Shown: in pieces, positions 43,280 through 52,012 of the stretch
How the letters are laid out: the number at the start of each line of letters is the position of its first letter
Position numbering within the stretch: position 1 is the first letter of the stretch
Source: Agromyces sp. NDB4Y10
GTDB lineage: Bacteria; Actinomycetota; Actinomycetes; Actinomycetales; Microbacteriaceae
DNA length: 64,000 nt
Assembly (NCBI RefSeq): GCF_001620055.1
Contig: NZ_LQGY01000056.1
Coordinates: forward strand, 1 to 64,000
Direction of reading: 5' to 3'
Made by a program: the position numbers and the translations under genes
The notes under the pieces: generated by a model
What the model was told of the DNA's origin: nothing
Database searches by the model: none
Seen by the model: the letters and a program-made list of their open reading frames with translations, nothing else

Positions 43280-44047
43280 GTGGACCTCTTCGACCTCACC
43301 GGGCGCGTCGCGCTCGTCACCGGCTCGAGCCGCGGCATCGGCCGCGCCATCGCGGCGGGGCTCGCCGACGCGGGCGCCACGATCGTCCTGCACGGCGTCG
43401 ACCCCGACCGGCTCCGGGCGGCGCACGAGGCGTTCGCCGACCGGTACGGTGCGGGGCGCGTGGCATCCGTCGCCTTCGACGTGACGGATGCAGCGGCCGC
43501 CGCCGACGGCATCGCGCGCGTCGAGCGCGACGTGGGTGAACTGCGGATCCTCGTGAACAACGCCGGAGTCCAGCACCGCGTCCCGATGCTCGAACTCGAC
43601 CCCGCGGACTGGGACCGGGTGATCCGCACCAATCTCACGAGCGCCTTCCTCGTCGGTCGCGAGGCGGCCCGCCGCATGATCCCCCGCGGGCGGGGCAAGA
43701 TCATCAACGTCGCCTCGGTGCAGGCCGATCTCGCGCGGCCGACCATCAGCGCGTACACCGCCTCCAAGGGCGGCATCCGCAACCTCACCCGCGCGATGAC
43801 GGCCGAGTGGGCCGCGCACGGGCTGCAGGTGAACGCGATCGCGCCCGGGTACATCCACACGCAGATGACGCAGAACCTCGTCGACGACGCCGACTTCAAC
43901 GCCTGGATCACGGGGCGCACGTCCGCGCACCGGTGGGGGACCACCCAGGACCTGATCGGGCCGGCCGTGTGGCTCGCCTCGGACGGGTCGGACTACGTCA
44001 ACGGCCAGGTGGTCTTCGTCGACGGCGGCATGACCGCGGTCGTGTGA
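43280..44047 (+). CDS. idnO: gluconate 5-dehydrogenase (SDR family)
   Basis: A 255-residue short-chain dehydrogenase/reductase that reduces 5-keto-D-gluconate to D-gluconate. Coenzyme motif ALVTGSSRGIGRAIAAGLAD, NNAG at VNNAGVQHRVPMLELDP, active-site YTASKGG and the C-terminal RWGTTQDLIGPAVWLASDGS and VFVDGGM strongly resemble E. coli IdnO. It uses GTG 43280, preceded by TAGGAGGGCGGCC. The stop overlaps a GTG that could extend the next gene, but a better start lies 27 nt on. Confidence 0.92.
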   Translation: MDLFDLTGRVALVTGSSRGIGRAIAAGLADAGATIVLHGVDPDRLRAAHEAFADRYGAGRVASVAFDVTDAAAAADGIARVERDVGELRILVNNAGVQHRVPMLELDPADWDRVIRTNLTSAFLVGREAARRMIPRGRGKIINVASVQADLARPTISAYTASKGGIRNLTRAMTAEWAAHGLQVNAIAPGYIHTQMTQNLVDDADFNAWITGRTSAHRWGTTQDLIGPAVWLASDGSDYVNGQVVFVDGGMTAVV

Positions 44048-44070
44048 CGGCGACGGACGGAAGGGAACGG

Positions 44071-45123
44071 ATGAACGAGCAGCAGATCCCCGAGACCACG
44101 CTGGGCGTGGTGGCCCACGGCGCCGGCGACCTCCGCGTCGAACCGGTCCCGGTCCCCGCGCCGGGACCGGGAGACGCCGTGGTCGAGATCGCCTACGGGG
44201 GCGTGTGCGGGTCCGACCTGCACTACTGGCGCCACGGCGCGGCGGGCGAGTCGATCCTCCGGAACCCGATGGTGCTCGGCCACGAGGTCGTGGGCACCGT
44301 CGTCCGCGCGGCCGCCGACGGGACCGGTCCCGCCGCGGGCACGCCCGTCGCCGTGCACCCGGCCACCCCCGGGCCCGGCGACGGCGCGCGGTACCCGGCC
44401 GATCGCCCGAACCTCTCGCCGGGGTGCACCTACCTCGGCAGCGCCGCCCGGGTGCCGCACACCGACGGCGCCTTCGCACGCCATGCGGTGCTCCCGGCGC
44501 GGATGCTTCGGGCGCTCCCGGCGGGGCTCGCACTGCGCGACGCCGCCCTGGTGGAGCCCGCGAGCGTGGCGTGGCACGCGGTGGGCCGCGCCGGCGAGGT
44601 GCGGGGGCGTCGCGCGCTCGTGGTGGGCAGCGGGCCGATCGGCGCCCTCACGGTCGCCGTGCTGCGCCGGGCCGGCGCCGCCGAGATCGTCGCGGTCGAC
44701 GTGCACGACCTGCCGCTGCGGATCGCGCGCGAGGCGGGAGCGACTCGGACGGTCGACGCCCGGGACGCCGACGCGATCGCCGCCGTCGAGGCGGACGTCG
44801 CCTTCGAGACGTCCGGCAACCCGCTCGGCCTGGGCTCGGCCATCCGCGGCACCGCCCGAGGCGGTCGCGTCGTGATGGTCGGGCTCCTGCCCACGGGCGA
44901 CCAGCCGGTGCCCGTCTCGCTCGCGATCACGCGCGAGCTCGAACTCGTCGGTTCGTTCCGCTTCAACGACGAGATCGACGAGGTCGTCGCGGCGCTCGCC
45001 GACGGCTCGCTCGTCGTCGACCCGATCGTCACCCACGAGTTCGACGCGGCCGACGCCCTCGCGGCGTTCGAGACCGCGACGGATGCCGCCACGAGCGGCA
45101 AGGTGCTGCTCCGCTTCTCGTGA
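44071..45123 (+). CDS. idnD: L-idonate 5-dehydrogenase-like MDR enzyme
   Basis: A 350-residue medium-chain dehydrogenase, probably oxidising L-idonate to 5-ketogluconate with NAD(P). The catalytic zinc site is intact (GGVCGSDLHYWRHGAAG, LGHEVVG, LVEPASVAWHA), and the Rossmann motif is ALVVGSGPIGALTVAVLRRA. The structural-zinc lobe, which in IdnD-type enzymes has four cysteines, is replaced by HPATPGPGDGARYPADRPNL with one cysteine shortly after, so that zinc is lost. ATG 44071 follows GAAGGGAACGG. The position after idnO supports the assignment. Confidence 0.87.
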   Translation: MNEQQIPETTLGVVAHGAGDLRVEPVPVPAPGPGDAVVEIAYGGVCGSDLHYWRHGAAGESILRNPMVLGHEVVGTVVRAAADGTGPAAGTPVAVHPATPGPGDGARYPADRPNLSPGCTYLGSAARVPHTDGAFARHAVLPARMLRALPAGLALRDAALVEPASVAWHAVGRAGEVRGRRALVVGSGPIGALTVAVLRRAGAAEIVAVDVHDLPLRIAREAGATRTVDARDADAIAAVEADVAFETSGNPLGLGSAIRGTARGGRVVMVGLLPTGDQPVPVSLAITRELELVGSFRFNDEIDEVVAALADGSLVVDPIVTHEFDAADALAAFETATDAATSGKVLLRFS

Positions 45124-45140
45124 CCCGACCGGCGGGCCGG

Positions 45141-45857
45141 CTACGCGAGGTGGACGCGCGGCCGGCCCGCCCACACGGACTCGACCTCGTCGACCGTTCG
45201 GCGCATGATGCGGTCCATGGCCTCGCGGGCCTCATCGGGTCGCCGTCCGAGGATCGCGTCGGCCACGTCGACGTGCAGCTGCAGCGCCTCTTCGTGCGGG
45301 TGGTCGGGCATGAGCCCGTGCTCGGTCCGGCCGCGCAGCACCTCGGCGATGACCCCCTCGAGCTTGGCGAACATCTCGTTGCCGGATGCCGCGAGCACGA
45401 GCGCGTGGAAGCGGATGTCGAGGTCGAGGAACGTCGCCAGATCGCCCGCCCGGCCCACCGCGCGCATGCGGCCCGCGATCGCGATGAGCTCCGCCGCGAG
45501 TCCATCCGGACCGAAGCGGGCCGCCAGTTCGGCCGCGGCCGGCTCCACGGCGGCGCGCAGCTCGGTGAGGGAGCGCAGCTGGACGCCGTGCGCGTCCGCG
45601 GCGAGCCGCCAGCGGATCACCGAGGCGTCGAACACGTTCCAGCGGGCCATCGGCAGCACGCGGATGCCGACGCGCTTGGCGGACTCGACGAGCCCCAGCG
45701 ACTGCAGCGCGCGGACCGCCTCGCGGACGACCGAGCGCGAGACGCCGAACTCGCGCTCGAGCTCCTCCGCGAGCATCGTCGTGCCCTCGGCGAGTTCGCC
45801 CTGCACCACGCGGCGGCCGAGGGTGTCGACCACGAGGTCGTGCAGGCGGGAGCTCAT
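45141..45857 (-). CDS. GntR/FadR family transcriptional regulator
   Basis: A 238-residue repressor of the FadR subfamily. The N-terminal winged helix has GELAEGTTMLAEELEREFGV, SRSVVREAVRALQSLGLVES and KRVGIRVLP. The C-terminal all-helical FCD ligand domain has DLDIRFHALVLAASGNEMFA and the metal-binding histidines. It is convergent with idnD and most likely controls the gluconate/idonate genes in response to gluconate or 6-phosphogluconate, by analogy with GntR. TATCCT lies six bases upstream of the ATG (45857), so its message is probably leaderless. Confidence 0.92.
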   Translation of the reverse strand: MSSRLHDLVVDTLGRRVVQGELAEGTTMLAEELEREFGVSRSVVREAVRALQSLGLVESAKRVGIRVLPMARWNVFDASVIRWRLAADAHGVQLRSLTELRAAVEPAAAELAARFGPDGLAAELIAIAGRMRAVGRAGDLATFLDLDIRFHALVLAASGNEMFAKLEGVIAEVLRGRTEHGLMPDHPHEEALQLHVDVADAILGRRPDEAREAMDRIMRRTVDEVESVWAGRPRVHLA

Positions 45858-45901
45858 GGGTCGAGGATATCGGCGCGCGCAGCCCCGACCGCGGCATCCG
45901 G

Positions 45902-45966
45902 TAGACTGGGCGATTGAACTTCGGCGAGGGATGCCGCCGGAGCCGGGCCCGCCCGGTGCGGCATCC
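45902..45966 (+). promoter_or_regulatory. rplY promoter and leader hairpin
   Basis: TAGACT (45902-45907) is a good -10 box, implying an untranslated leader of about 180 nt before rplY at 46093. Near its start GGATGCCGC (45929-45937) pairs perfectly with GCGGCATCC (45958-45966) around a GC-rich loop that can itself pair (CCGGGCCCG). A long structured leader before an r-protein gene may serve autoregulation. The rest of the leader (45967-46092) shows no clear hairpin. Confidence 0.5.
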
Positions 45967-46092
45967 GTGATCGACGCGGTGGAACGAGACTCACGGCTGT
46001 TCCTCACGCTGGCTGCGTACGCGCAGTGCCGGGCGTTCGAGACGACATCAGAAACCCCACTCTGGGCCGCGAGCCCGCTAGGAGCCATCACC

Positions 46093-46740
46093 ATGGACGA
46101 AGACAACAAGATCGTCGCCGAGCCGCGCGAGTCGTTCGGCAAGGGCGCGGCGCGCAAGATCCGCGCCGCCGACAAGATCCCCGCCGTGCTCTACGGCCAC
46201 GGCACCGACCCCCGCCACCTGACGCTGCCGGGCCACGAGGTCGCGCTGCTCATCCGCAAGGCCAACGCGGTGCTCGACCTCCAGATCGGCGGCAAGAGCC
46301 AGCTCGCGCTCGTGAAGGACGTCCAGAAGGACCCGGTGCGCCAGCTCATCGAGCACATCGACCTCGTCGTCATCAAGCGCGGCGAGAAGGTCCAGGTCGA
46401 GGTCCCCGTGCACGTCGAGGGCGAGCCCGCCTCCGGCACGATCGCCGACCTCGACGCCGTCACCCTCCTGCTCGAGGTCGAGGCGACGCACATCCCCGAG
46501 AACATCACCGTCTCGGTCGAGGGCCTCGAGGACGGCACCAAGGTGCTCGCGAACGAGGTCGAGCTGCCCAAGGGCGCGACCCTCATCAGCGACCCCGAGA
46601 CGCTGGTCATCAACGTGCACGTGCCGCAGAAGGTCGACCTCGGCGAGGAGACCGCCGAGGGCGAGGAGACCGAGGGCGAGGTCTCCGAGGCCGAGGGCGC
46701 CGTCGAGGAGGCCGCGACCGAGGGCGAGTCGACCGAGTAG
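46093..46740 (+). CDS. rplY: 50S ribosomal protein L25/general stress protein Ctc
   Basis: A 215-residue L25 of the CTC (TL5) type that binds 5S rRNA. The N-terminal beta-barrel domain covers about residues 1-95 ([40 protein letters not shown]). The C-terminal domain follows ([32 protein letters not shown]). The last 35 residues are a Glu/Gly-rich acidic tail. ATG 46093 is preceded by TAGGAGCCATCACC. It precedes pth, as in many Gram-positive genomes. Confidence 0.95.
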   Translation: MDEDNKIVAEPRESFGKGAARKIRAADKIPAVLYGHGTDPRHLTLPGHEVALLIRKANAVLDLQIGGKSQLALVKDVQKDPVRQLIEHIDLVVIKRGEKVQVEVPVHVEGEPASGTIADLDAVTLLLEVEATHIPENITVSVEGLEDGTKVLANEVELPKGATLISDPETLVINVHVPQKVDLGEETAEGEETEGEVSEAEGAVEEAATEGESTE

Positions 46741-46858
46741 TCGACCGCATCCCGATCGATCGATTCGACGTGAGGGCCTGCGGCGCCGCATCCGGGTACG
46801 CTCGGACGCGGGCCGCAGGCCCTCCGCCGTTCCCACCACCCCCGCTCCGGAGGCATCC

Positions 46859-47488
46859 GTGAACCTGCTCGACCGCCTCCTGCACCGCCGGAAGGACGAG
46901 GTCGTGTCCGACAACACCTGGCTCGTGGTCGGCCTCGGCAACCCCGGCGCCCAGTACGCGGGCAACCGCCACAACGTCGGCCAGATGGTCGCCGACGAGC
47001 TCGCGTCGCGCATCGGCGCGACGTTCAAGAGCCACAAGACGCCGTCGCGCGTCGCCGAGGGGTTCCTCGGCCCGGGGCGCCCCAAGCTCGTCCTCGCCAA
47101 GCCCAACAGCTACATGAACACCTCGGGCGGGCCGGTCTCGGCGCTGCTGAAGTTCTACTCGCTGCCGATCGACCGGCTCATCGTGGTGCACGACGAGCTC
47201 GACATCCCGTTCGACACCGTGCGGCTGAAGCGCGGCGGCGGCCACGGCGGCCACAACGGGCTGCGCGACATCCAGAAGGCCGCGGGATCGCCCGAGTTCA
47301 CGCGCGTGCGCGTCGGGATCGGCCGACCCCCGGGTCGCATGGACGCCGCCGACTACGTGCTCCGCGACTTCGCCGGGGCCGAGCGCGAGGCGCTGCCGAA
47401 CCTGCTGGCGGATGCCGCGGACGCCGTGGAGTCGATCGTCACCGACGGGCTCGTGGCCGCGCAGCAGCGCTTCCACTCGCCGGCCTGA
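46859..47488 (+). CDS. pth: peptidyl-tRNA hydrolase
   Basis: A 209-residue enzyme that releases peptides from drop-off peptidyl-tRNA. Motifs: [20 protein letters not shown] with catalytic H37, [33 protein letters not shown] and [23 protein letters not shown] 46859 follows CCGGAGGCATCC, a good ribosome binding site. The first 18 residues ([13 protein letters not shown]) are an extension before the conserved core. It is convergent with RNase HI, only four bases separating the two stops. Confidence 0.96.
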   Translation: MNLLDRLLHRRKDEVVSDNTWLVVGLGNPGAQYAGNRHNVGQMVADELASRIGATFKSHKTPSRVAEGFLGPGRPKLVLAKPNSYMNTSGGPVSALLKFYSLPIDRLIVVHDELDIPFDTVRLKRGGGHGGHNGLRDIQKAAGSPEFTRVRVGIGRPPGRMDAADYVLRDFAGAEREALPNLLADAADAVESIVTDGLVAAQQRFHSPA

Positions 47489-47492
47489 GCCG

Positions 47493-48194
47493 CTAGATCA
47501 GGCCGCGGAGGAACTCCTCCGGTGAGACGCCGGCGGCGCGGGCGCGCTCGACGAGCCGCGTGTGCTCCTCGGTCGTGAGCTCGAGCGAGAGCGTGGTCCA
47601 GTCGGCGGTGGGGTCGTCGAAGTCGAACAGCGCCGCGTCGGCGGGCACCTCGCCCGCGCCCGCGTCGGCGTCGGCGGCGTCCGGGAGGTCGATCGTCCCG
47701 GGGGAGACGATCGCATCGACGGCGGGTTCGCACGCCCCCGTCCAGCCGGGGCCCGTGGGGATGTCGCCACCCCGCTGGTAGGCGATCGCGACCGCGCGCG
47801 CACGCTCGTCCGCGGCCTCGTTCATCGGGTGCCCGGCGTGCCCGCGAACCCATTCGAACCGGTAGCGGCGGCCGCGCAGCGCCTCGTCGAGCGACTGCAT
47901 GAGCTCGAGGTTCAGCACGGGGGAGCCGTCGGCCTTGCGCCAGCCCTTGCGCTTCCAGTTCGGCATCCACTTCGTCAGCGCGTTGATCACGTACTGGCTG
48001 TCGCACTGCACGAGCAGTTCCTCGTCGAGGTGCGCCGTGGCCCGGAACAACTCGAGGACGGCCGTGAGCTCGCCCTGGTTGTTGGTGCCGTGCGGCCACC
48101 CGCCCGCGGCCCAGCATCCGTCATCGACGTACCACGACCACCCGGCCGGACCGGGGTTGCCGAGGGCGGATCCGTCGGCGGCGGCGATGATCAT
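47493..48194 (-). CDS. rnhA: ribonuclease HI with C-terminal extra domain
   Basis: Cleaves RNA in RNA-DNA hybrids. Residues 1-150 are a complete RNase H fold with the catalytic acids in AAADGSALGNPGPAGW, NNQGELTAVLELF, QCDSQYVINALTKWMPNWKR and GHPMNEAADERAR. The remaining 80 residues are not part of the family. An acidic linker leads to WTTLSLELTTEEHTRLVERA and AAGVSPEEFLRGLI, a strand-helix-helix pattern like a ribbon-helix-helix unit. Total length is 233 against the usual 150-160. The ATG has AAGGAC upstream, and a possible -10 TAGCAT lies about 30 bases before it. Confidence 0.9.
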   Translation of the reverse strand: MIIAAADGSALGNPGPAGWSWYVDDGCWAAGGWPHGTNNQGELTAVLELFRATAHLDEELLVQCDSQYVINALTKWMPNWKRKGWRKADGSPVLNLELMQSLDEALRGRRYRFEWVRGHAGHPMNEAADERARAVAIAYQRGGDIPTGPGWTGACEPAVDAIVSPGTIDLPDAADADAGAGEVPADAALFDFDDPTADWTTLSLELTTEEHTRLVERARAAGVSPEEFLRGLI

Positions 48195-48282
48195 GCGGGT
48201 CCTTCCGGTCGGGAACGGCGACCATGCTATCGGCGCGCTGCGACATCGGAGGGCTGTCAGGGGGCGCGCGTAGACTGCTCCG

Positions 48283-51200
48283 GTGATCCTGCAGGGCTTG
48301 AACACGGCGCTTTCGCGCGCCTCCACGATCGAACGAGCCCTCGCGGAGGCCGAGCGGAACGCGGACTTCTCCGCGCCCGCGGGCCTCGCTGCGCCGATGC
48401 TCGCCGCGCTGCTCGAGCGTCGCCGCGAGGCCGGGCTCGCGCCGGCCCTGTTCGCCGTGACGGCGACCAGCCGCGAGGGCGAGGCCCTGCGCGCGTCGCT
48501 CGAGCCGTACCTCGAGCACGGCGAGCTCCTCGAGTTCCCCGCCTGGGAGACGCTGCCGCACGAACGGCTGAGTCCGTCCGCCGAGACCGTCGGCCGACGC
48601 CTGCACGCCCTGCGCCGGCTGCGCACGTGGGAGGCGGAGGGCGCGCGCCATCCGCTCGTCGTCGTCGCCTCGGTGCGCGCCGCGCTGCAGCCGGTCGCCG
48701 ACAACCTCGGCGACCTCGAGCCGATCGTGCTCGCCCGGGGCGCGCGCGGGTACGACCTGTCCCGGATCGCGTTGCGCCTCGTGGACCTCGCGTACGCGCG
48801 CGTCGACATGGTGTCGCGTCGCGGCGAGTTCGCGGTGCGCGGCGGCATCCTCGACGTGTTCCCGCCGACCGCCGACCACCCGGTGCGGGTCGACTTCTTC
48901 GGCGACGAGGTCGAGGAACTGCGGGCCTTCTCCGTCGCCGACCAGCGGTCGCTCCCCGAGAAGGTCGAGCGCGTCGAGCTCCCGCCGAGCCGCGAGCTGC
49001 TCCTCACCGAACCCGTGCGCCAGCGGGCACGCGAGATGGTCCATGAGTTCCCCAACCTCTCGGGCATCCTCGAGAAGGTCGCCGAGGGCATCCCGGTCGA
49101 GGGCATGGAGTCGCTCGCGCCGGCGCTGCTCGACCGGCTGGTGCCGGTGACGACCTACCTCCCGGCGGGCGCCGCCGTGGCCGTCGTCGCGCCCGAGCGC
49201 GTCGCCTCCCGGGCCGTGAACCTCGCCGAGACGAACCGGGAGTTCCTCGCCGCAGCATGGAACGCCGCGACCGCCGGCGCCGCCGCGCCGATCGACCTCG
49301 AGGCCGGCGACTTCCTCACGCTGAGCGAGCTCCGCGAGTCGGCGCTGCACAGCGCACCGGGCGAGCCCGACCCGCGGCGGGCCTGGTGGACCTTCTCGAG
49401 CTTCGACCAGGGCGACGCCGCCGAGGCGATCGGCGAGGCGTCCGGCGGTCCGGACGGCGCGTACGTCCGCATCGCGGCGGCGAGCGTACCGAGCTTCCAG
49501 GGCAACGTCGAGGGCGCCGTCGCCCACGTCGGCGAGCGCCTCCGCGACGGCTGGAGCCTCGTGGTCGCCGCCGCCGGGCACGGTCTCGTCGAGCGCGCCC
49601 GGGACGTGCTGGCCGAGCACGGGCTCGCCGGCCGCCTCGTCGACGAGGTGCCCGCCGAGCTCGAACCCGGCGTCGCGTTCCTCGTGCAGGCCCAGGCCTC
49701 GGCCGGCTTCGAGGTGCCCGAGGCGAAGGTCGGGCTGATCGCCGAAGCCGAGTTCTACGGTCGGTCGGCCGGCTACGACACCCGGCAGGTCAAGAAGCTC
49801 GCCAGCCGTCGCCGCAACGTCGTCGACCCCCTGCAGCTGAAGCCGGGCGACCACGTCGTGCACTCCACGCACGGCATCGGCCGGTTCGTCGAGCTCGTGC
49901 AGCGCGAGGTCGCCACGGGCACGCGACCGACCGGACCGAGTCGCACGGCCGGCATCCAGCAGGCGCCCAAGTCGGTGCGCGAGTACGTCGTGCTCGAGTA
50001 CGCCCCGTCCAAGCGCGGCCAGGCCGGCGACCGGCTCTACGTGCCCATGGACCAGCTCGACCTGCTCTCGCGGTACGTCGGCGGCGAGGCGCCCTCGCTG
50101 TCGAAGATGGGCGGCAGCGACTGGGCGCAGGCCAAGAGCCGCGCCCGGAGGGCCGTCCGCGACATCGCCGTCGAGCTCGTCAAGCTCTACTCGGCTCGCA
50201 TGGCGGCCAAGGGGCACGCGTTCGGGCCCGACACCCCCTGGCAGCACGAGCTCGAGGAGGCGTTCCCCTACGCCGAGACGCCCGACCAGCTGCAGACGAT
50301 CGACGAGGTCAAGGCCGACATGCAGCGGCCCATCCCGATGGACCGACTGCTGGCCGGCGACGTCGGGTTCGGCAAGACCGAGGTCGCCGTCCGCGCGGCG
50401 TTCAAGGCGATCCAGGACGGCAAGCAGGTCGCGATGCTCGTGCCGACCACCCTGCTCGTCAAGCAGCACCTCGAGACGTTCTCCGAGCGCTTCGCCGGGT
50501 TCCCGGTCCACGTGCGGGCCCTCAGCCGGTTCCAGACCGACAAGGAGGTGCGCGAGACCGTCGCCGGCCTCGCCGACGGCACCGTCGACATGGTCATCGG
50601 CACCCACCGGATCCTCACCGAGCAGGTGAAGTTCAAGGATCTGGGGCTGCTCGTCATCGACGAGGAGCAGCGGTTCGGCGTCGAGCACAAGGACCAGCTG
50701 AAGAAGCTCAAGACCAACGTCGACATCCTCGCGATGAGCGCCACGCCGATCCCGCGCACGCTCGAGATGGCCGTGACCGGCATCCGGGAGATGTCCACGC
50801 TCGCGACGCCGCCGGAGGACCGCCACCCGATTCTCACCTACGTCGGGCCCTACTCCGACCAGCAGGTCGCCGCCGCGATCCGTCGCGAGATGCTCCGCGA
50901 GGGCCAGGTGTTCTTCGTGCACAACCGCGTCTCGTCCATCAACCGGGTCGCCGCGCAGCTGGCCGAGCTCGTGCCCGAGGCGCGCATCGCGGTCGCGCAC
51001 GGACAGCTCAACGAACACGTGCTCGAGCAGATCGTCGTCGACTTCTGGGAGCGCAGGTTCGACGTGCTCGTCTCGACGACGATCATCGAGACGGGCCTCG
51101 ACATCGCCAACGCGAACACGATCATCATCGATCGCGCCGACAAGTACGGCCTGAGCCAGCTGCACCAGCTCCGGGGCCGCGTGGGGCGCGGGCGCGAGCG

Positions 51201-51954
51201 CGCGTACGCGTACTTCCTCTACGACCCGGCCAAGCCCCTCTCCGAGACGGCCCACGACCGCCTCGAGACGATCGCGGCCAACAACGAGCTCGGCAGCGGC
51301 ATGCAGGTCGCCCTGAAGGACCTCGAGATCCGCGGCGCCGGCAACCTCCTCGGCGCGGAACAGGCCGGGCACATCGCCGGCGTCGGGTTCGACCTGTACC
51401 TGCGCATGATCGGCGAGGCAGTGAGCGCGTTCCGCGGCGAGGTCGCCGAGGGGCAGACCGAGCTCCGGCTCGAACTGCCCGTCGACGCGCACATCCCCGA
51501 GGACTACGTCGACAGCGAGCGGCTGCGGCTCGAGGCCTACCAGAAGCTGTCGGCCGCGAGCGGGCCGGCGGCCAAGGAGGACCAGATCGACCTCGTGGTC
51601 GAGGAACTCGTCGACCGCTACGGCGAGCCGCCCCAGGCGGTCGAGCACCTCGTGGCGATCTCGCGCCTGCGGCGCAAGGCCCAGCTCGCGGGACTCTCCG
51701 ACGTCATCGCGACCGGCTCGAAGCTGCGCATCGCGCCGGCCCGGCTCCCCGACTCGCGACGTGTGCGGCTGGAGCGCATGTACCCGGGCGCGAAGCTGTT
51801 CGCGCAGAACGACGTCATCCTCGTGCCGTTCCCGACGCCCGGCGGCGAGGCTCCGGGCGATGCCGACCTCATCGAGTGGGTCTCGAACCTCATCGGCGTG
51901 ATCTTCCCGGTCGAGCAGCCGGTCGCCGACGGCGCGGCGGCGACGGCCGGCTGA
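48283..51954 (+). CDS. mfd: transcription-repair coupling factor
   Basis: A 1223-residue DNA translocase that removes stalled RNA polymerase and recruits UvrA. Domains in order: UvrB-like module (about 1-340), RNA-polymerase-interacting CarD-like domain (about 500-590, LKPGDHVVHSTHGIGRFVEL), helicase lobes with Walker A AGDVGFGKTEVAVRAAF and DEEQ box VIDEEQRFGVEHK, TRG motif region, and the C-terminal D7 domain from about residue 1010. GTG 48283 lies six bases after TAGACT (48271-48276), so the message is leaderless. Length is typical. It ends at a bidirectional terminator shared with nhaA. Confidence 0.97.
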   Translation: MILQGLNTALSRASTIERALAEAERNADFSAPAGLAAPMLAALLERRREAGLAPALFAVTATSREGEALRASLEPYLEHGELLEFPAWETLPHERLSPSAETVGRRLHALRRLRTWEAEGARHPLVVVASVRAALQPVADNLGDLEPIVLARGARGYDLSRIALRLVDLAYARVDMVSRRGEFAVRGGILDVFPPTADHPVRVDFFGDEVEELRAFSVADQRSLPEKVERVELPPSRELLLTEPVRQRAREMVHEFPNLSGILEKVAEGIPVEGMESLAPALLDRLVPVTTYLPAGAAVAVVAPERVASRAVNLAETNREFLAAAWNAATAGAAAPIDLEAGDFLTLSELRESALHSAPGEPDPRRAWWTFSSFDQGDAAEAIGEASGGPDGAYVRIAAASVPSFQGNVEGAVAHVGERLRDGWSLVVAAAGHGLVERARDVLAEHGLAGRLVDEVPAELEPGVAFLVQAQASAGFEVPEAKVGLIAEAEFYGRSAGYDTRQVKKLASRRRNVVDPLQLKPGDHVVHSTHGIGRFVELVQREVATGTRPTGPSRTAGIQQAPKSVREYVVLEYAPSKRGQAGDRLYVPMDQLDLLSRYVGGEAPSLSKMGGSDWAQAKSRARRAVRDIAVELVKLYSARMAAKGHAFGPDTPWQHELEEAFPYAETPDQLQTIDEVKADMQRPIPMDRLLAGDVGFGKTEVAVRAAFKAIQDGKQVAMLVPTTLLVKQHLETFSERFAGFPVHVRALSRFQTDKEVRETVAGLADGTVDMVIGTHRILTEQVKFKDLGLLVIDEEQRFGVEHKDQLKKLKTNVDILAMSATPIPRTLEMAVTGIREMSTLATPPEDRHPILTYVGPYSDQQVAAAIRREMLREGQVFFVHNRVSSINRVAAQLAELVPEARIAVAHGQLNEHVLEQIVVDFWERRFDVLVSTTIIETGLDIANANTIIIDRADKYGLSQLHQLRGRVGRGRERAYAYFLYDPAKPLSETAHDRLETIAANNELGSGMQVALKDLEIRGAGNLLGAEQAGHIAGVGFDLYLRMIGEAVSAFRGEVAEGQTELRLELPVDAHIPEDYVDSERLRLEAYQKLSAASGPAAKEDQIDLVVEELVDRYGEPPQAVEHLVAISRLRRKAQLAGLSDVIATGSKLRIAPARLPDSRRVRLERMYPGAKLFAQNDVILVPFPTPGGEAPGDADLIEWVSNLIGVIFPVEQPVADGAAATAG

Positions 51955-51974
51955 GTCCCGCGGGCCCGCAGCGA

Positions 51975-52008
51975 GACGGGGGCGGATGCCGCAGCATCCG
52001 CCCCCGTC
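51975..52008. terminator. bidirectional terminator between mfd and nhaA
   Basis: GACGGGGGCGGATGC (51975-51989) and its complement (51994-52008) form a perfect 15-bp stem with the 4-nt loop CGCA. It lies between the convergent stop codons of mfd and nhaA. The stem contains the GGATGC/GCATCC core of the window-wide motif. Confidence 0.82.
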
Positions 52009-52012
52009 GTCG

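Noticed and set aside
44044..44070. GTG 44044 as idnD start overlapping the idnO stop
   Set aside because: It is possible as a coupled start, but ATG 44071 has a clear GAAGGGAACGG site and the extra nine residues are not part of the family.
48121..51648. Open frame of about 1175 codons on the minus strand opposite mfd
   Set aside because: It is complementary to a complete Mfd. The composition is that of reversed GC-rich codons and no motif is present.
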